64,000 bases of DNA from Alphaproteobacteria bacterium. GTDB taxonomy: Bacteria > Pseudomonadota > Alphaproteobacteria > Micropepsales > Micropepsaceae. A model generated the notes under the pieces. It was not told the origin of the DNA and did not search any database. It saw only the letters and a program-made list of their open reading frames with translations. The stretch is from contig JAFARO010000004.1 of the NCBI GenBank assembly GCA_019245415.1, forward strand, positions 434,001 to 498,000, given 5' to 3'. A program made the position numbers and the translations under genes. Positions 22,531 through 30,496 of this stretch are shown here, piece after piece. Numbering within the stretch: the first letter of the stretch is position 1; every line of letters starts with the position of its first letter.

Positions 22531-23850
22531 GTGGCTCGCATCGCCGCCGTCCCTGTCGCATCGGAAAGCCCAAGCGCATCGCCGCGCGCGGTCGCTCATG
22601 CCCATGCGCATGGTGCGGAGGGCCTGTTCGGGGCCGAACTCGCGGACGCGCATCCCAAGGCTATGGCCGACAAGAAGTCCGCCGCGAAGCCGGATCCGGC
22701 TTCGGGTTCCGTTTCCACGCCTGCTTCAACTCCGGCGCAGCCGACCCTCAAGCTTGTCTTGAGCGCGCATAACGAAGACGTCGCTTCCAAGGCGGTGCAG
22801 CCGGATTCCAAGGCATCACCGCCGTCGAGCCCAGGCATCGCCGCGGTGCCTGCGGACGGAAAACCGCACTTCGCCCCCCATCAGCAGCCTGGATCCGCGG
22901 CCAAAGTCGACGAGAAGTCGTTGCAAGCCCCGGCCCAAGCAAACGCCGCGCCGGTCGTGAACAAGTCGGTGCCACAGCAGCCGATGACGGCGCAGGTGGA
23001 TGCAGAAGACGTCGACGTTGCGATCCCGAGCCAAATTCCGCCGACCGCGGCCAACGCCAAAGCCGCCGTCGTCGTACGCGACAGCAAGGCGCCAAGCCGC
23101 GCCGCGCCCATGGTCAGCGCTGGCACCGCGCGCGCCGTCAGCGACCTCGTGTCTGAAGATCATGTCGACGCTCCCGCAGCGGAATCGGCAAACCAGAACC
23201 CGTCCGCTGCGCAAGATGCGTCTCAACAGCCTGCGGACGAAGTTCGCCAGGCGCCTGCCCAGCGCATCGACGCCAATCCGCTTCCCGCCCCGGCTGCCAG
23301 ACCCGCCATGCCGCCGCAGCTCGCGGCGCAGGCGCCCGAAACGATGCAAGCGGCACCGCTCGCCCAGAATCCAGCTCCGGCTGCACTTGAAAAGACCGAT
23401 GCGTCGCAGGTTCCCGCGACATCGGCGGACGCGACGAGCATCGCCAACCTTTCCGCCGCGATCGCCGTGCGGGCGCAAACTGGCGCGAGGTCCTTCGAAA
23501 TCCGCCTCGATCCCGCGGAACTCGGGCGCGTCGAAGTGCAGCTCGATCTCGATCGCGGCAAGGCCGAGGCCACCATCGTCGCACACCGGCCCGAAACGCT
23601 GGCATTGTTGATCCAGGACTCACGCAATCTTGAACGCGCGCTCACGAACGCCGGTCTCGATGCGTCCAACTTGAGCCTTAATTTCACTCTAAAGGGAGAC
23701 GGTAGGCAGGGCGACGGAGGCGGCGCCTCCTCGCGGGCGCGTACGCGCTCCCTGCCCGACGCCGTGGTCGCGCGTAGCGAAGCCACAAACGCCTCCATCG
23801 CCCATCTGAGTTCCGCGCTGTCGAGCAATCGGCTCGACATCCGCGTGTGA
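22531..23850 (+). CDS. fliK: Flagellar hook-length control protein FliK
   Basis: About 439 residues from the GTG at 22531. Most of it is a disordered, A/P/Q/S-rich region, as in all FliK proteins, which measures the hook; the conserved C-terminal domain (residues about 310-395) contains SFEIRLDPAELGRVEVQLDLDRGKAEATIVAHRPETLALLIQDSRNLERALTNAGL, which switches export specificity at FlhB. The frame is open back to 22321, but the -24/-12 promoter at 22484-22499 limits the start; GTG 22531 is the best remaining candidate though its ribosome-binding site is weak. Divergent from flgK; flgD follows directly. Confidence 0.82.
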   Translation: MARIAAVPVASESPSASPRAVAHAHAHGAEGLFGAELADAHPKAMADKKSAAKPDPASGSVSTPASTPAQPTLKLVLSAHNEDVASKAVQPDSKASPPSSPGIAAVPADGKPHFAPHQQPGSAAKVDEKSLQAPAQANAAPVVNKSVPQQPMTAQVDAEDVDVAIPSQIPPTAANAKAAVVVRDSKAPSRAAPMVSAGTARAVSDLVSEDHVDAPAAESANQNPSAAQDASQQPADEVRQAPAQRIDANPLPAPAARPAMPPQLAAQAPETMQAAPLAQNPAPAALEKTDASQVPATSADATSIANLSAAIAVRAQTGARSFEIRLDPAELGRVEVQLDLDRGKAEATIVAHRPETLALLIQDSRNLERALTNAGLDASNLSLNFTLKGDGRQGDGGGASSRARTRSLPDAVVARSEATNASIAHLSSALSSNRLDIRV

Positions 23851-23861
23851 AAGGAACGGAC

Positions 23862-24629
23862 ATGACGACGATCGATACCTCCGGGACGCTGAACGGCCAG
23901 CAGAGCCAGGCCACGCAGCAGCTGGCCGGCAATTTCGACACGTTCCTCAAGCTGCTGACCACGCAGTTGCAGAACCAGGATCCGTTGAGTCCGATGGATT
24001 CGAACCAGTTCACCCAGCAGCTGGTGGCGTTCTCCAGCGTCGAGCAGCAGATCAACACCAACGACAATCTCCAGTCCCTGATCGCGCTGTCGATGAGCCA
24101 GCAGGCATCCTCGGCGGTGAGCTATATCGGCCATTCGGTGGTGATGACGAGCGGCAAGGGCGCGCTCGAGAACGGCCATGTCGACTGGACCTACAATCTG
24201 AGCGCGCCGGCCGCCGGCACGACGCTGACCGTCACCGACGCCTCGGGCAAGGTGGTCTACAGCGGCAGCGGCGGCACCAATCAGGGCAACAACGACTTCG
24301 CCTGGGACGGCACCGACCAGAACGGCAATCAGCTGCCCGACGGCCAGTACAGCTTGAGCGTCAGCGCCACCGCCGGCGACGGCTCCGCCATCACATCGAC
24401 GATCGCGAGCAAGGCCATCGTCACCGCGGTCGACATGTCGGGCTCGACGCCGCAGCTGGTGCTGGGCGCGATGGAGATTCCGCTCTCCGACGTCTCGCTG
24501 GTGGGACCGGGCAGCGATGGAAGCACGAGCACCGCCGGGAGCGCCGGATCGACGGCGCAGGGCGCGCTCGCGGCCGCGCAGGGGCTGGTTCCGAATTCGG
24601 GCCTCTCGCTGTTCGGCATGCGGCTCTAA
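23862..24629 (+). CDS. flgD: Flagellar hook assembly protein FlgD
   Basis: A 255-residue hook-cap scaffolding protein. The N-terminal export/assembly motif FDTFLKLLTTQLQNQDPLSPMDSNQFTQQLVAFSSVEQQ is complete, followed by the Tudor/FnIII-like C-terminal domain with WDGTDQNGNQLPDGQYS. Start ATG 23862 has GAAAGGA upstream; the frame in front overlaps the fliK stop. Part of fliK-flgD-flgE. Confidence 0.93.
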   Translation: MTTIDTSGTLNGQQSQATQQLAGNFDTFLKLLTTQLQNQDPLSPMDSNQFTQQLVAFSSVEQQINTNDNLQSLIALSMSQQASSAVSYIGHSVVMTSGKGALENGHVDWTYNLSAPAAGTTLTVTDASGKVVYSGSGGTNQGNNDFAWDGTDQNGNQLPDGQYSLSVSATAGDGSAITSTIASKAIVTAVDMSGSTPQLVLGAMEIPLSDVSLVGPGSDGSTSTAGSAGSTAQGALAAAQGLVPNSGLSLFGMRL

Positions 24630-24721
24630 CGGGGATTTTCAATCTCCGCCCGGAAGCGGCGGCGCAAACGAACGGAGCGAAGAGGACGAAGAGCCTCCGA
24701 GGCTTCAAGGAAACGGAGACG

Positions 24722-26068
24722 ATGAGCCTCTACGATGCATTGATGATCGGCGTCAGCGGTCTGGACGCCAACAGCCGCGCCATGAGCGTGTTCTCTTCGA
24801 ACATCGCCAACGTCAACACGGTCGGCTACAAGACCTCGCAAAGCGACTTCGAGACCATGCTGGGCTCCGCCAATGGCGGCAACCAGGGTCTCGCCACCGG
24901 CGTGATGGCCAAGGCCGAAGCCAACATCGCGCAGCAGGGCGCCGCCTTCGCCACCCAGAGCCCGACTGACCTCGCGATCAACGGCAACGGCTTCTTCTGC
25001 GTCAACACCTCGGCGACGGGCGTGGGACAGTCGCTGTACACGCGCGCGGGCTCCTTCGCTCCGGACGCCAACGGCTTTTTGAAGAACTCCGCCGGACTTT
25101 ATCTGATGGGCTATCCAGTAGGGCCGACGGGCGCATCGACCTCGACCCTGCAGCCGGTGACGACCTCGGGCCTCGGCGGCAAGGGCCAAGCCACCGCCAA
25201 CATGTCGATCCAGGCGAATCTGGATGCGAGCAGCACGGCGGCTACGGGCTACAGCCTCGGCGATATGGAAGACGGAACGCCGGCGCAATTCCAGAGCACC
25301 ATCAACGTCTATGACAGCCAGGGCGGAACGCAGCCGCTGCAGGTCTCGTACATCAAGACCGGTCCCAATACCTGGAATTACGAAGTGTCCTACGAGGGCG
25401 ATTCGAACAATCTGTCGCCAACCTCGGGAAATCCCAACAACATCAACAAGCAGACTGATCCCAATCCGATCTCGTCGGGCGTCATCACCTTCGATTCAAA
25501 CGGCAATCTTCAAGATGTTTGGCCGACCGGCGTAGCGAACGATCCCAAGTCGGGCACCTTCTCGCTCTCGATACCGTGGAATCCCGCCACATCCGGTCTG
25601 CAGCCCCAGACGATTTCCTTCGATATGGGCACGGTAGGTGCGTCGAACGGCACTTCGCAGTTCGCCTCTGCGTCGGTGCTCAACGGCTCGCATGTCGACG
25701 GCGCGGTGTTCGGCAACGTCACCGGCGTCACGGTCGCTGCCGACGGTACGGTCAATGCGCAGTACTCGAACGGGCTGACCCAGCCGGTCTTCCGCATTCC
25801 GCTCGCCACCTTCGCCAATCCCGACGGGCTCAGCCTCGTCGCCGGCAACGCCTACGCCCAATCGGCGGGCTCGGGCTCGCCGCTGGTGAACGCGGCCGGC
25901 ACCGGCGCCTCGGGCACCATCCAGGGAAATGCGCTCGAAGGCTCGACCGTCGATCTCGCCACCGAGTTCACCAGCATGATCACCACCCAGCAGGCCTATT
26001 CGGCATCGGCACGGGTGGTTTCGACGGCGTCGCAGATGCTCGACGAGTTGATGCAGATGCAGCACTAA
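24722..26068 (+). CDS. flgE: Flagellar hook protein FlgE
   Basis: A 448-residue structural protein of the hook. N-terminal MSLYDALMIGVSGLDANSRAMSVFSSNIANVNTVGYK and C-terminal GNALEGSTVDLATEFTSMITTQQAYSASARVVSTASQMLDELMQ are the D0 helices; the central region is a D1-D2 hook domain. AAGGAAACGGAG precedes the ATG. The 92-base gap after flgD shows no separate promoter, so it is read from the fliK promoter. A perfect hairpin follows the stop. Confidence 0.94.
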   Translation: MSLYDALMIGVSGLDANSRAMSVFSSNIANVNTVGYKTSQSDFETMLGSANGGNQGLATGVMAKAEANIAQQGAAFATQSPTDLAINGNGFFCVNTSATGVGQSLYTRAGSFAPDANGFLKNSAGLYLMGYPVGPTGASTSTLQPVTTSGLGGKGQATANMSIQANLDASSTAATGYSLGDMEDGTPAQFQSTINVYDSQGGTQPLQVSYIKTGPNTWNYEVSYEGDSNNLSPTSGNPNNINKQTDPNPISSGVITFDSNGNLQDVWPTGVANDPKSGTFSLSIPWNPATSGLQPQTISFDMGTVGASNGTSQFASASVLNGSHVDGAVFGNVTGVTVAADGTVNAQYSNGLTQPVFRIPLATFANPDGLSLVAGNAYAQSAGSGSPLVNAAGTGASGTIQGNALEGSTVDLATEFTSMITTQQAYSASARVVSTASQMLDELMQMQH

Positions 26069-26078
26069 ACCCGCGATT

Positions 26079-26110
26079 GCCGGTGCCTTTAACCGCGAAA
26101 AGGCACCGGC
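26079..26110 (+). terminator. Hairpin after flgE (probable terminator or stability element)
   Basis: GCCGGTGCCTTT and AAAGGCACCGGC form a perfect 12-base stem around a seven- to eight-base loop. There is no T-run after it, so it may act as an mRNA 3' stabiliser or a Rho-dependent end between the hook operon and sciP. Confidence 0.55.
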
Positions 26111-26146
26111 AGCCCCGGCAATGCGTTGAATTCCAGAGGAAGTTTT

Positions 26147-26233
26147 ATGGCTTTGTTCACCTTGCACCTTGGCCCTTTCTTAAAGGCCCGCACCGTATCG
26201 TCGCGATGGGTAATGAACGTTGGAGCACCGTGA
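26147..26233 (+). CDS. Putative 28-residue leader peptide of sciP
   Basis: ATG at 26147 is preceded by AGAGGAAG at good spacing. The 28-codon frame (MALFTLHLGPFLKARTVSSR...) ends with TGA at 26231-26233, whose last base is the first base of the ATG at 26233, the likely start of sciP (TGATG). Such an arrangement couples translation of the two. No known family; it could be a chance frame, but the ribosome-binding site is better than that of sciP itself. Confidence 0.4.
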   Translation: MALFTLHLGPFLKARTVSSRWVMNVGAP

Positions 26234-26511
26234 TGATGGGTGAGGACCGCAGGGGGCGTGTGAGCTATGTCATCGGGCCGGACGGCAGCCCGCTGACGCT
26301 TGCCGATCTGCCGCCGCCCAACACCAAGCGCTGGGTGATCCGCCGCAAGGCTGAAGTCGTCGCCGCGGTGCGTGGCGGGCTCTTGAGCCTAGACGAGGCC
26401 TGCAAGCGCTATACGCTGACGGTGGAGGAATTCCTCGCCTGGCAGCGCGCCATCGACCGTTTCGGCCTCGCCGGCCTGCGCGCGACCCGGGTGCAGCAGT
26501 ATCGAAACTAG
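26233..26511 (+). CDS. sciP: CtrA inhibitor SciP (DUF1153)
   Basis: A 92-residue helix-turn-helix protein. YVIGPDGSPLTLADLPPPNTKRWVIRRKAEVVAAVRGGLLSLDEACKRYTLTVEEFLAWQRAIDRFGLAGLRATRVQQYR is near-identical in pattern to Caulobacter SciP, which binds CtrA and blocks recruitment of RNA polymerase in G1 cells. Start: ATG 26233 (or 26236) with GGAG seven bases before; the longer start at 26206 lacks a ribosome-binding site. It lies between flgE and fliF, the same neighbourhood I recall for Caulobacter, and a CtrA-like box upstream of fliF suggests local feedback. Confidence 0.92.
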   Translation: MMGEDRRGRVSYVIGPDGSPLTLADLPPPNTKRWVIRRKAEVVAAVRGGLLSLDEACKRYTLTVEEFLAWQRAIDRFGLAGLRATRVQQYRN

Positions 26512-26599
26512 GATTCAAGTTCCGTCCCATCTCTCCAAATCCGTCATCGCCCGCGAATGCGGTGCACCCAGTTTGGTTTTGGGGGGTCTCGAAGATTCT

Positions 26600-26666
26600 C
26601 ACGCGGAGGCGCGGAGTCGCGGAGTCCGCAGTGAGATAGGTCTCCGCGACTCCGCGTCTCCGCGTG
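26600..26666. repeat. Family E palindromic repeat
   Basis: CACGCGGAGGCGCGGAGTCGCGGAG at the left folds onto CTCCGCGACTCCGCGTCTCCGCGTG at the right, a nearly perfect 25-base stem. It follows a half copy of family B. Confidence 0.7.
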
Positions 26667-26796
26667 AACCTTTTTTGGGAGGCTCGACAGGCGTCACTTG
26701 GTGGCCGGCACTTGCGGCCGATAAAATGGAGCCTGTTTTCGAAAACGCCTTATTAACTTCCGATTTCCGAATTCAGGCCTCCGATTTCCCGCGCCA

Positions 26797-26812
26797 TTAA
26801 GGTGCCCTTTAC
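26797..26812 (+). promoter_or_regulatory. CtrA-like box upstream of fliF
   Basis: TTAA-GGTGCCC-TTTAC, one mismatch to the CtrA consensus TTAA-N7-TTAA(C). It is about 50 bases before the fliF start. In Caulobacter fliF is a CtrA-controlled class II gene, so the site is plausible; unproven here. Confidence 0.5.
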
Positions 26813-26860
26813 CGAACTCCCGGCAATGTTTGCCTAGCGAACAGGTTTCGGGGGTCCTTC

Positions 26861-28483
26861 TTGCCGGAATTCGTCAAAGCAATCGGTGCCGCACGTTTCG
26901 GCGTCATGGCGGGCGTGGCCGCGGCGCTGACCGCCTTCTTCCTCTATGTCGCCGGCGCCATCACCGAGGCGCCCAAGAGCATCCTGTATTCGGGCCTCGA
27001 GCCGCGCGACGCATCGCAGGTGACGGCCAAGCTTGACGCCATGAACGTCGCCTACGAGCTCAAGGGCGACGGCGGCACCATCATGGTGGCGGCCGATCAG
27101 GTGACGAAGCTGCGCATGTCGCTGGCGCAGGAGAACCTTCCCGCCGCCGGCGTGGGCTACGAGATCTTCGACAAGTCGGACGCCTTCGGAACCACCGCCT
27201 TCGTGCAGAACATCAACCGGCTGCGCGCGCTGGAAGGCGAATTGTCGCGCTCCATCGACACCATCGAGGGCATCGAGAGTGCGCGCGTGCATCTGGTGGT
27301 GCCCGAGCGGCAGATCTTCTCGCGCGACGAACAGACGCCCAGCGCCTCCGTCGTGGTCAAGACGCGCTCGCGTCTGGGCCAGGGCCAGGTGCAGGCGATC
27401 CAGCACCTCGTCGCCGCCGCGGTGGCCGGTCTCGGTCCCGATCGCGTCGCGATCGTCGACGATCGCGGCACCCTGCTGGCGGGGGGCGACGACAAATCCG
27501 CGCCGGACGCGGCAGCCGCGGGCCAGGAGAGCCATACCAGCGAGTTCGAGGACCGCCTTCGCCAGCGCATCGAATCCATCATCGGCAGTGTCGTCGGCGC
27601 CGGCCATGTCCGCGTCCAGGTCTCGGCCGACATGAACTACAATCATCTGAGCGAGACCAGCGAGACCTACGATCCCGACAGCAAGGTCGTGCGCTCGACC
27701 CAGACCGTGGAGCAGAACGCGACCGACACCAACGCGGCGGGCTCGAGCGCCGTCAGTGTCGCCAATGCGCTACCCAACAGCCAGTCGCAAGGAAGCGAAA
27801 ACGGCACCAAGTCCGCCTCCGGCCGCACGGAAGAGACCACGAATTACGAGATCAACAAGACCACCAAGACGAGCACGGTCGATGGCGGCGTGGTCAAGCG
27901 GCTGTCTGTCGCGGTGGTCGTCGACGGCTCAAAGGCCGATCCGGACTACCACGTCCGCACGCCCAAGGAGCTGGCGCAGATCGAGGCGCTGGTGAAATCC
28001 ACGATGGGCTACGATGCCGGCCGCGGCGACCAGGTGCAGGTCTCCAGCATGGCCTTCGCCCCGCTCGACACCGGACCCGCGATCGCAGCGCCCGCGCCGC
28101 TGCTCGGCCTCGACGGTACGGCCTGGTTCAAGATCATCGAGATCGCGATCCTGTCGCTGACGGCGCTGCTGGTCGGCTTCTTCGTGGCGCGGCCGCTGAT
28201 CAGCCGCATGTTCCAGCCGCTCGCTCTGGCCCGGCCGCAAGCGATCGCCGGCTCGCCCGCCGCGGCGCAGCTCTCCGCGCCGCAGGCTTTCGCCGAGTCC
28301 GACGGCGCGCCCTCCGGCCAGGTGCCCGCGCTGGCGCCGCCGCCGCGCGAAAGCATGATCGACATCTCGCGCATCGAAGGACAGGTGCGCGAATCTTCGG
28401 TGCGCAAGGTCGGCGAGGTGGTGCAATCCCATCCGGAGGAAGCGCTCGCCATCCTGCGCACCTGGCTGCATCAACCGGTATAA
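26861..28483 (+). CDS. fliF: Flagellar M-ring protein FliF (TTG start)
   Basis: A 540-residue inner-membrane protein that forms the MS ring. Transmembrane helices at about residues 15-37 and 420-443; the periplasmic part holds the ring-building motifs PKSILYSGLEPRDASQVTAKLDAMNVAYEL and ARVHLVVPERQIFSRDEQTPSASVVVKT. The C-terminal cytoplasmic tail ending ILRTWLHQPV is the FliG-binding helix. The frame starts at TTG 26861 with GGGGGT upstream; the ATG at 26906 would cut into the first helix. First gene of a tight operon with fliG, fliH, fliN and flbD. Confidence 0.94.
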   Translation: MPEFVKAIGAARFGVMAGVAAALTAFFLYVAGAITEAPKSILYSGLEPRDASQVTAKLDAMNVAYELKGDGGTIMVAADQVTKLRMSLAQENLPAAGVGYEIFDKSDAFGTTAFVQNINRLRALEGELSRSIDTIEGIESARVHLVVPERQIFSRDEQTPSASVVVKTRSRLGQGQVQAIQHLVAAAVAGLGPDRVAIVDDRGTLLAGGDDKSAPDAAAAGQESHTSEFEDRLRQRIESIIGSVVGAGHVRVQVSADMNYNHLSETSETYDPDSKVVRSTQTVEQNATDTNAAGSSAVSVANALPNSQSQGSENGTKSASGRTEETTNYEINKTTKTSTVDGGVVKRLSVAVVVDGSKADPDYHVRTPKELAQIEALVKSTMGYDAGRGDQVQVSSMAFAPLDTGPAIAAPAPLLGLDGTAWFKIIEIAILSLTALLVGFFVARPLISRMFQPLALARPQAIAGSPAAAQLSAPQAFAESDGAPSGQVPALAPPPRESMIDISRIEGQVRESSVRKVGEVVQSHPEEALAILRTWLHQPV

Positions 28484-28486
28484 CCC

Positions 28487-29521
28487 ATGAGCCGAGCCGT
28501 GAAAGTCGCGACCAGGGACGATATCCGCCAGTTGACCGGTGCCGAGCGCTCGGCCGTGCTGCTGTTGTCTCTGGGCGAAGAGCATTCCGCCAAGATCTGG
28601 CAGATGATGGACGAGGAGGAGGTCAAGGAAGTCTCTCAGGTGATGTCGAACCTGGGCTCGGTCTCGGCCGGCGTCGTCGAGAAGCTGATGGTCGAGTTCG
28701 TCTCGCAGATGTCGGGCACCGGCTCGCTGATGGGCTCCTACGAATCCACCGAGCGGCTGATCGCGCGCTTCATGCCGCAGGATAAGGTCTCCCAGATCAT
28801 GGAGGAGATCCGCGGTCCCGCCGGCCGCACCATGTGGGACAAGCTCGCCAATGTGAACGAGACGGTGCTGGCGAACTACCTCAAGAACGAATATCCGCAG
28901 ACCGTTTCCGTGGTGCTTTCCAAGATCAAGCCGGAACACGCGGCGCGCGTGCTGGGCTCTCTGCCCGAGGAATTCGCGCTGGAGGTCGTGCAGCGCATGC
29001 TGCGCATGGAGAGCGTGCAGAAGGACATCCTCGACAAGGTCGAGAAGACCCTGCGCGTCGAGTTCATGTCGAACCTCGCCCGCACCGCCAAGCGCGACAG
29101 CCACGAGCACATGGCCGAGATCTTCAACAATTTCGACCGCCAGACCGAGAGCCGCTTCATCACCGCGCTGGAGGAGCGCTCGCGCGATTCCGCCGAGCGC
29201 ATCAAGGCCTTGATGTTCACCTTCGAGGACCTCGGCAAGCTCGATCCCGGCTCGATCCAGACGCTGCTGCGACATGTCGAGAAGGACAAGCTGGCGCTCG
29301 CGCTCAAGGGCGCGACGGATTCCCTGCGCGACATCTTCTTCTCCAACATGAGCGAGCGCGCCGGCAAGATCCTGCGCGAAGACATGGAGGCGATGGGCCC
29401 GGTGCGCCTGAAGGACGTCGACGAGGCGCAGATGCGGATGGTCAATGTCGCCAAGGATCTCGCCAACAAGGGCGAGATCATGATCGCCAACAAGCAGGGC
29501 GAAGACGAGCTGGTGTATTGA
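28487..29521 (+). CDS. fliG: Flagellar motor switch protein FliG
   Basis: A 344-residue C-ring protein. All three domains are seen: N-terminal ([22 protein letters not shown]), middle ([29 protein letters not shown] with an EHPQ-like EYPQ) and C-terminal torque helix ([32 protein letters not shown]). The torque-helix charged residues are present. It starts three bases after fliF and is followed by fliH one base after its stop. Confidence 0.95.
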   Translation: MSRAVKVATRDDIRQLTGAERSAVLLLSLGEEHSAKIWQMMDEEEVKEVSQVMSNLGSVSAGVVEKLMVEFVSQMSGTGSLMGSYESTERLIARFMPQDKVSQIMEEIRGPAGRTMWDKLANVNETVLANYLKNEYPQTVSVVLSKIKPEHAARVLGSLPEEFALEVVQRMLRMESVQKDILDKVEKTLRVEFMSNLARTAKRDSHEHMAEIFNNFDRQTESRFITALEERSRDSAERIKALMFTFEDLGKLDPGSIQTLLRHVEKDKLALALKGATDSLRDIFFSNMSERAGKILREDMEAMGPVRLKDVDEAQMRMVNVAKDLANKGEIMIANKQGEDELVY

Positions 29522-29522
29522 G

Positions 29523-30140
29523 ATGATGCCCGCCAAGTTCAAATTCGATACCGAATTCCGCGACGAGGGCGATCGCGTCTCCATGGCCGCGCGCGGGCGG
29601 ATCAGGAAGGCGCTTTCGCAGGACGAGATCGACCAGCTCTGCGCCAAGTCGCGTGCCGAAGGCATGAAGGCCGGCGAGGCGCGCGCGCTGGATGCCGTCG
29701 CCGCCGCGATCGAAAACATGAGCAAGGCCTTGCGCCAGGCGCTGGCGGCAAGCCATTCCGAAATCGAAGCGGTGCGCAAGGAAGCCGCCGAGACCGCCTT
29801 CGCCGTCGGCCGCAAGCTCGCCCAGCATGCGCTGGACGCCGCGCCGCTGGGCGAGGTCGAGCAGGCATTGCGGGAGGCGGTGCACCAGGCAATCGGCGAG
29901 CCCCGCGTGGTGCTGCGCGCCACTCCGCGCGTCATCGCCGCGCTCAAGGAGCGGCTGGCCGAGATCGCGCATGAGGAAGGTTTCGAAGGCCGCATCGTCG
30001 CGGCGGAAGACGCCGCGATGGCGGCCGCGGACTGCCGCATCGAATGGCGCGGCGGCGGCGCCGAGCGCCGCGTGGCCGACATCGAACATTCGCTCGCCGC
30101 GCTGATCGCGCGGCGCTTTTCCAGGAGTGACTTGGCATGA
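29523..30140 (+). CDS. fliH: Flagellar assembly protein FliH / FlbE
   Basis: A 205-residue protein in the position of Caulobacter flbE. The middle is a long alanine-rich helix (about residues 45-110) as in FliH, the stator of the FliI export ATPase, and the C-terminus (RVVLRATPRVIAALKERLAEIAHEEGFEGRI ... DCRIEWRGGGAERR) is the FliH/YscL-like globular domain. The start can be either ATG of the MM pair. Its stop overlaps the fliN start (ATGA). Confidence 0.85.
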   Translation: MMPAKFKFDTEFRDEGDRVSMAARGRIRKALSQDEIDQLCAKSRAEGMKAGEARALDAVAAAIENMSKALRQALAASHSEIEAVRKEAAETAFAVGRKLAQHALDAAPLGEVEQALREAVHQAIGEPRVVLRATPRVIAALKERLAEIAHEEGFEGRIVAAEDAAMAAADCRIEWRGGGAERRVADIEHSLAALIARRFSRSDLA

Positions 30141-30496
30141 CGCCAGCAGACGAAGTCGATCTGCCCGATCTCGCGGGCGACGAGACGCGCGGGACGGAGC
30201 CGGCGCTGCTCACCAGCGAAGGCCAGCGCGACACCGAACAAAGGCGCAGCGCCCAGGACCTGGAGGCGGTGTTCGACGTGCCCGTGACGGTCTCGGCCGT
30301 GCTCGGCAAATCGGCGATGGAGGTGAGCCAGCTTCTCAAGCTCGGCAAGGGCACCGTCGTCGAGCTCGATCGAAAGGTCGGCGAGGCCATCGACATCTAT
30401 GTCAACGACCGCCTGGTGGCGCGCGGCGAGGTGGTCCTCGTCGAAGACCGGCTGGGCGTGACCATGACCGAAATCATCAAAGCGGGACAATCCTGA
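30137..30496 (+). CDS. fliN: Flagellar motor switch protein FliN
   Basis: A 119-residue C-ring protein: a variable acidic N-terminus, then the SpoA domain at about residues 45-115 (VPVTVSAVLGKSAMEVSQLLKLGKGTVVELDRKVGEAIDIYVNDRLVARGEVVLVEDRLGVTMTEI). Overlaps fliH by four bases and flbD by one (TGATG). Confidence 0.94.
   Translation: MTPADEVDLPDLAGDETRGTEPALLTSEGQRDTEQRRSAQDLEAVFDVPVTVSAVLGKSAMEVSQLLKLGKGTVVELDRKVGEAIDIYVNDRLVARGEVVLVEDRLGVTMTEIIKAGQS

Larger units (their letters stand above)
26512..26860. other. Gene-free stretch upstream of fliF: half B repeat, E repeat and promoter region
   Basis: 26541-26580 resembles one arm of a family B repeat (CCGTCATCGCCCG ... ACCCA), with no matching right arm. 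26600-26666 is a family E hairpin. 26735-26746 is the palindrome GTTTTCGAAAAC, and a CtrA-like box lies at 26797-26812. The rest is AT-richer, as expected for the fliF promoter. Confidence 0.6.

Noticed and set aside
27929-30490. 853-codon open frame on the minus strand opposite fliF, fliG, fliH and fliN
   Set aside because: It is the antisense shadow of GC-rich genes: low-complexity R/H/L-rich translation, no family motif, and four recognisable flagellar proteins on the other strand.
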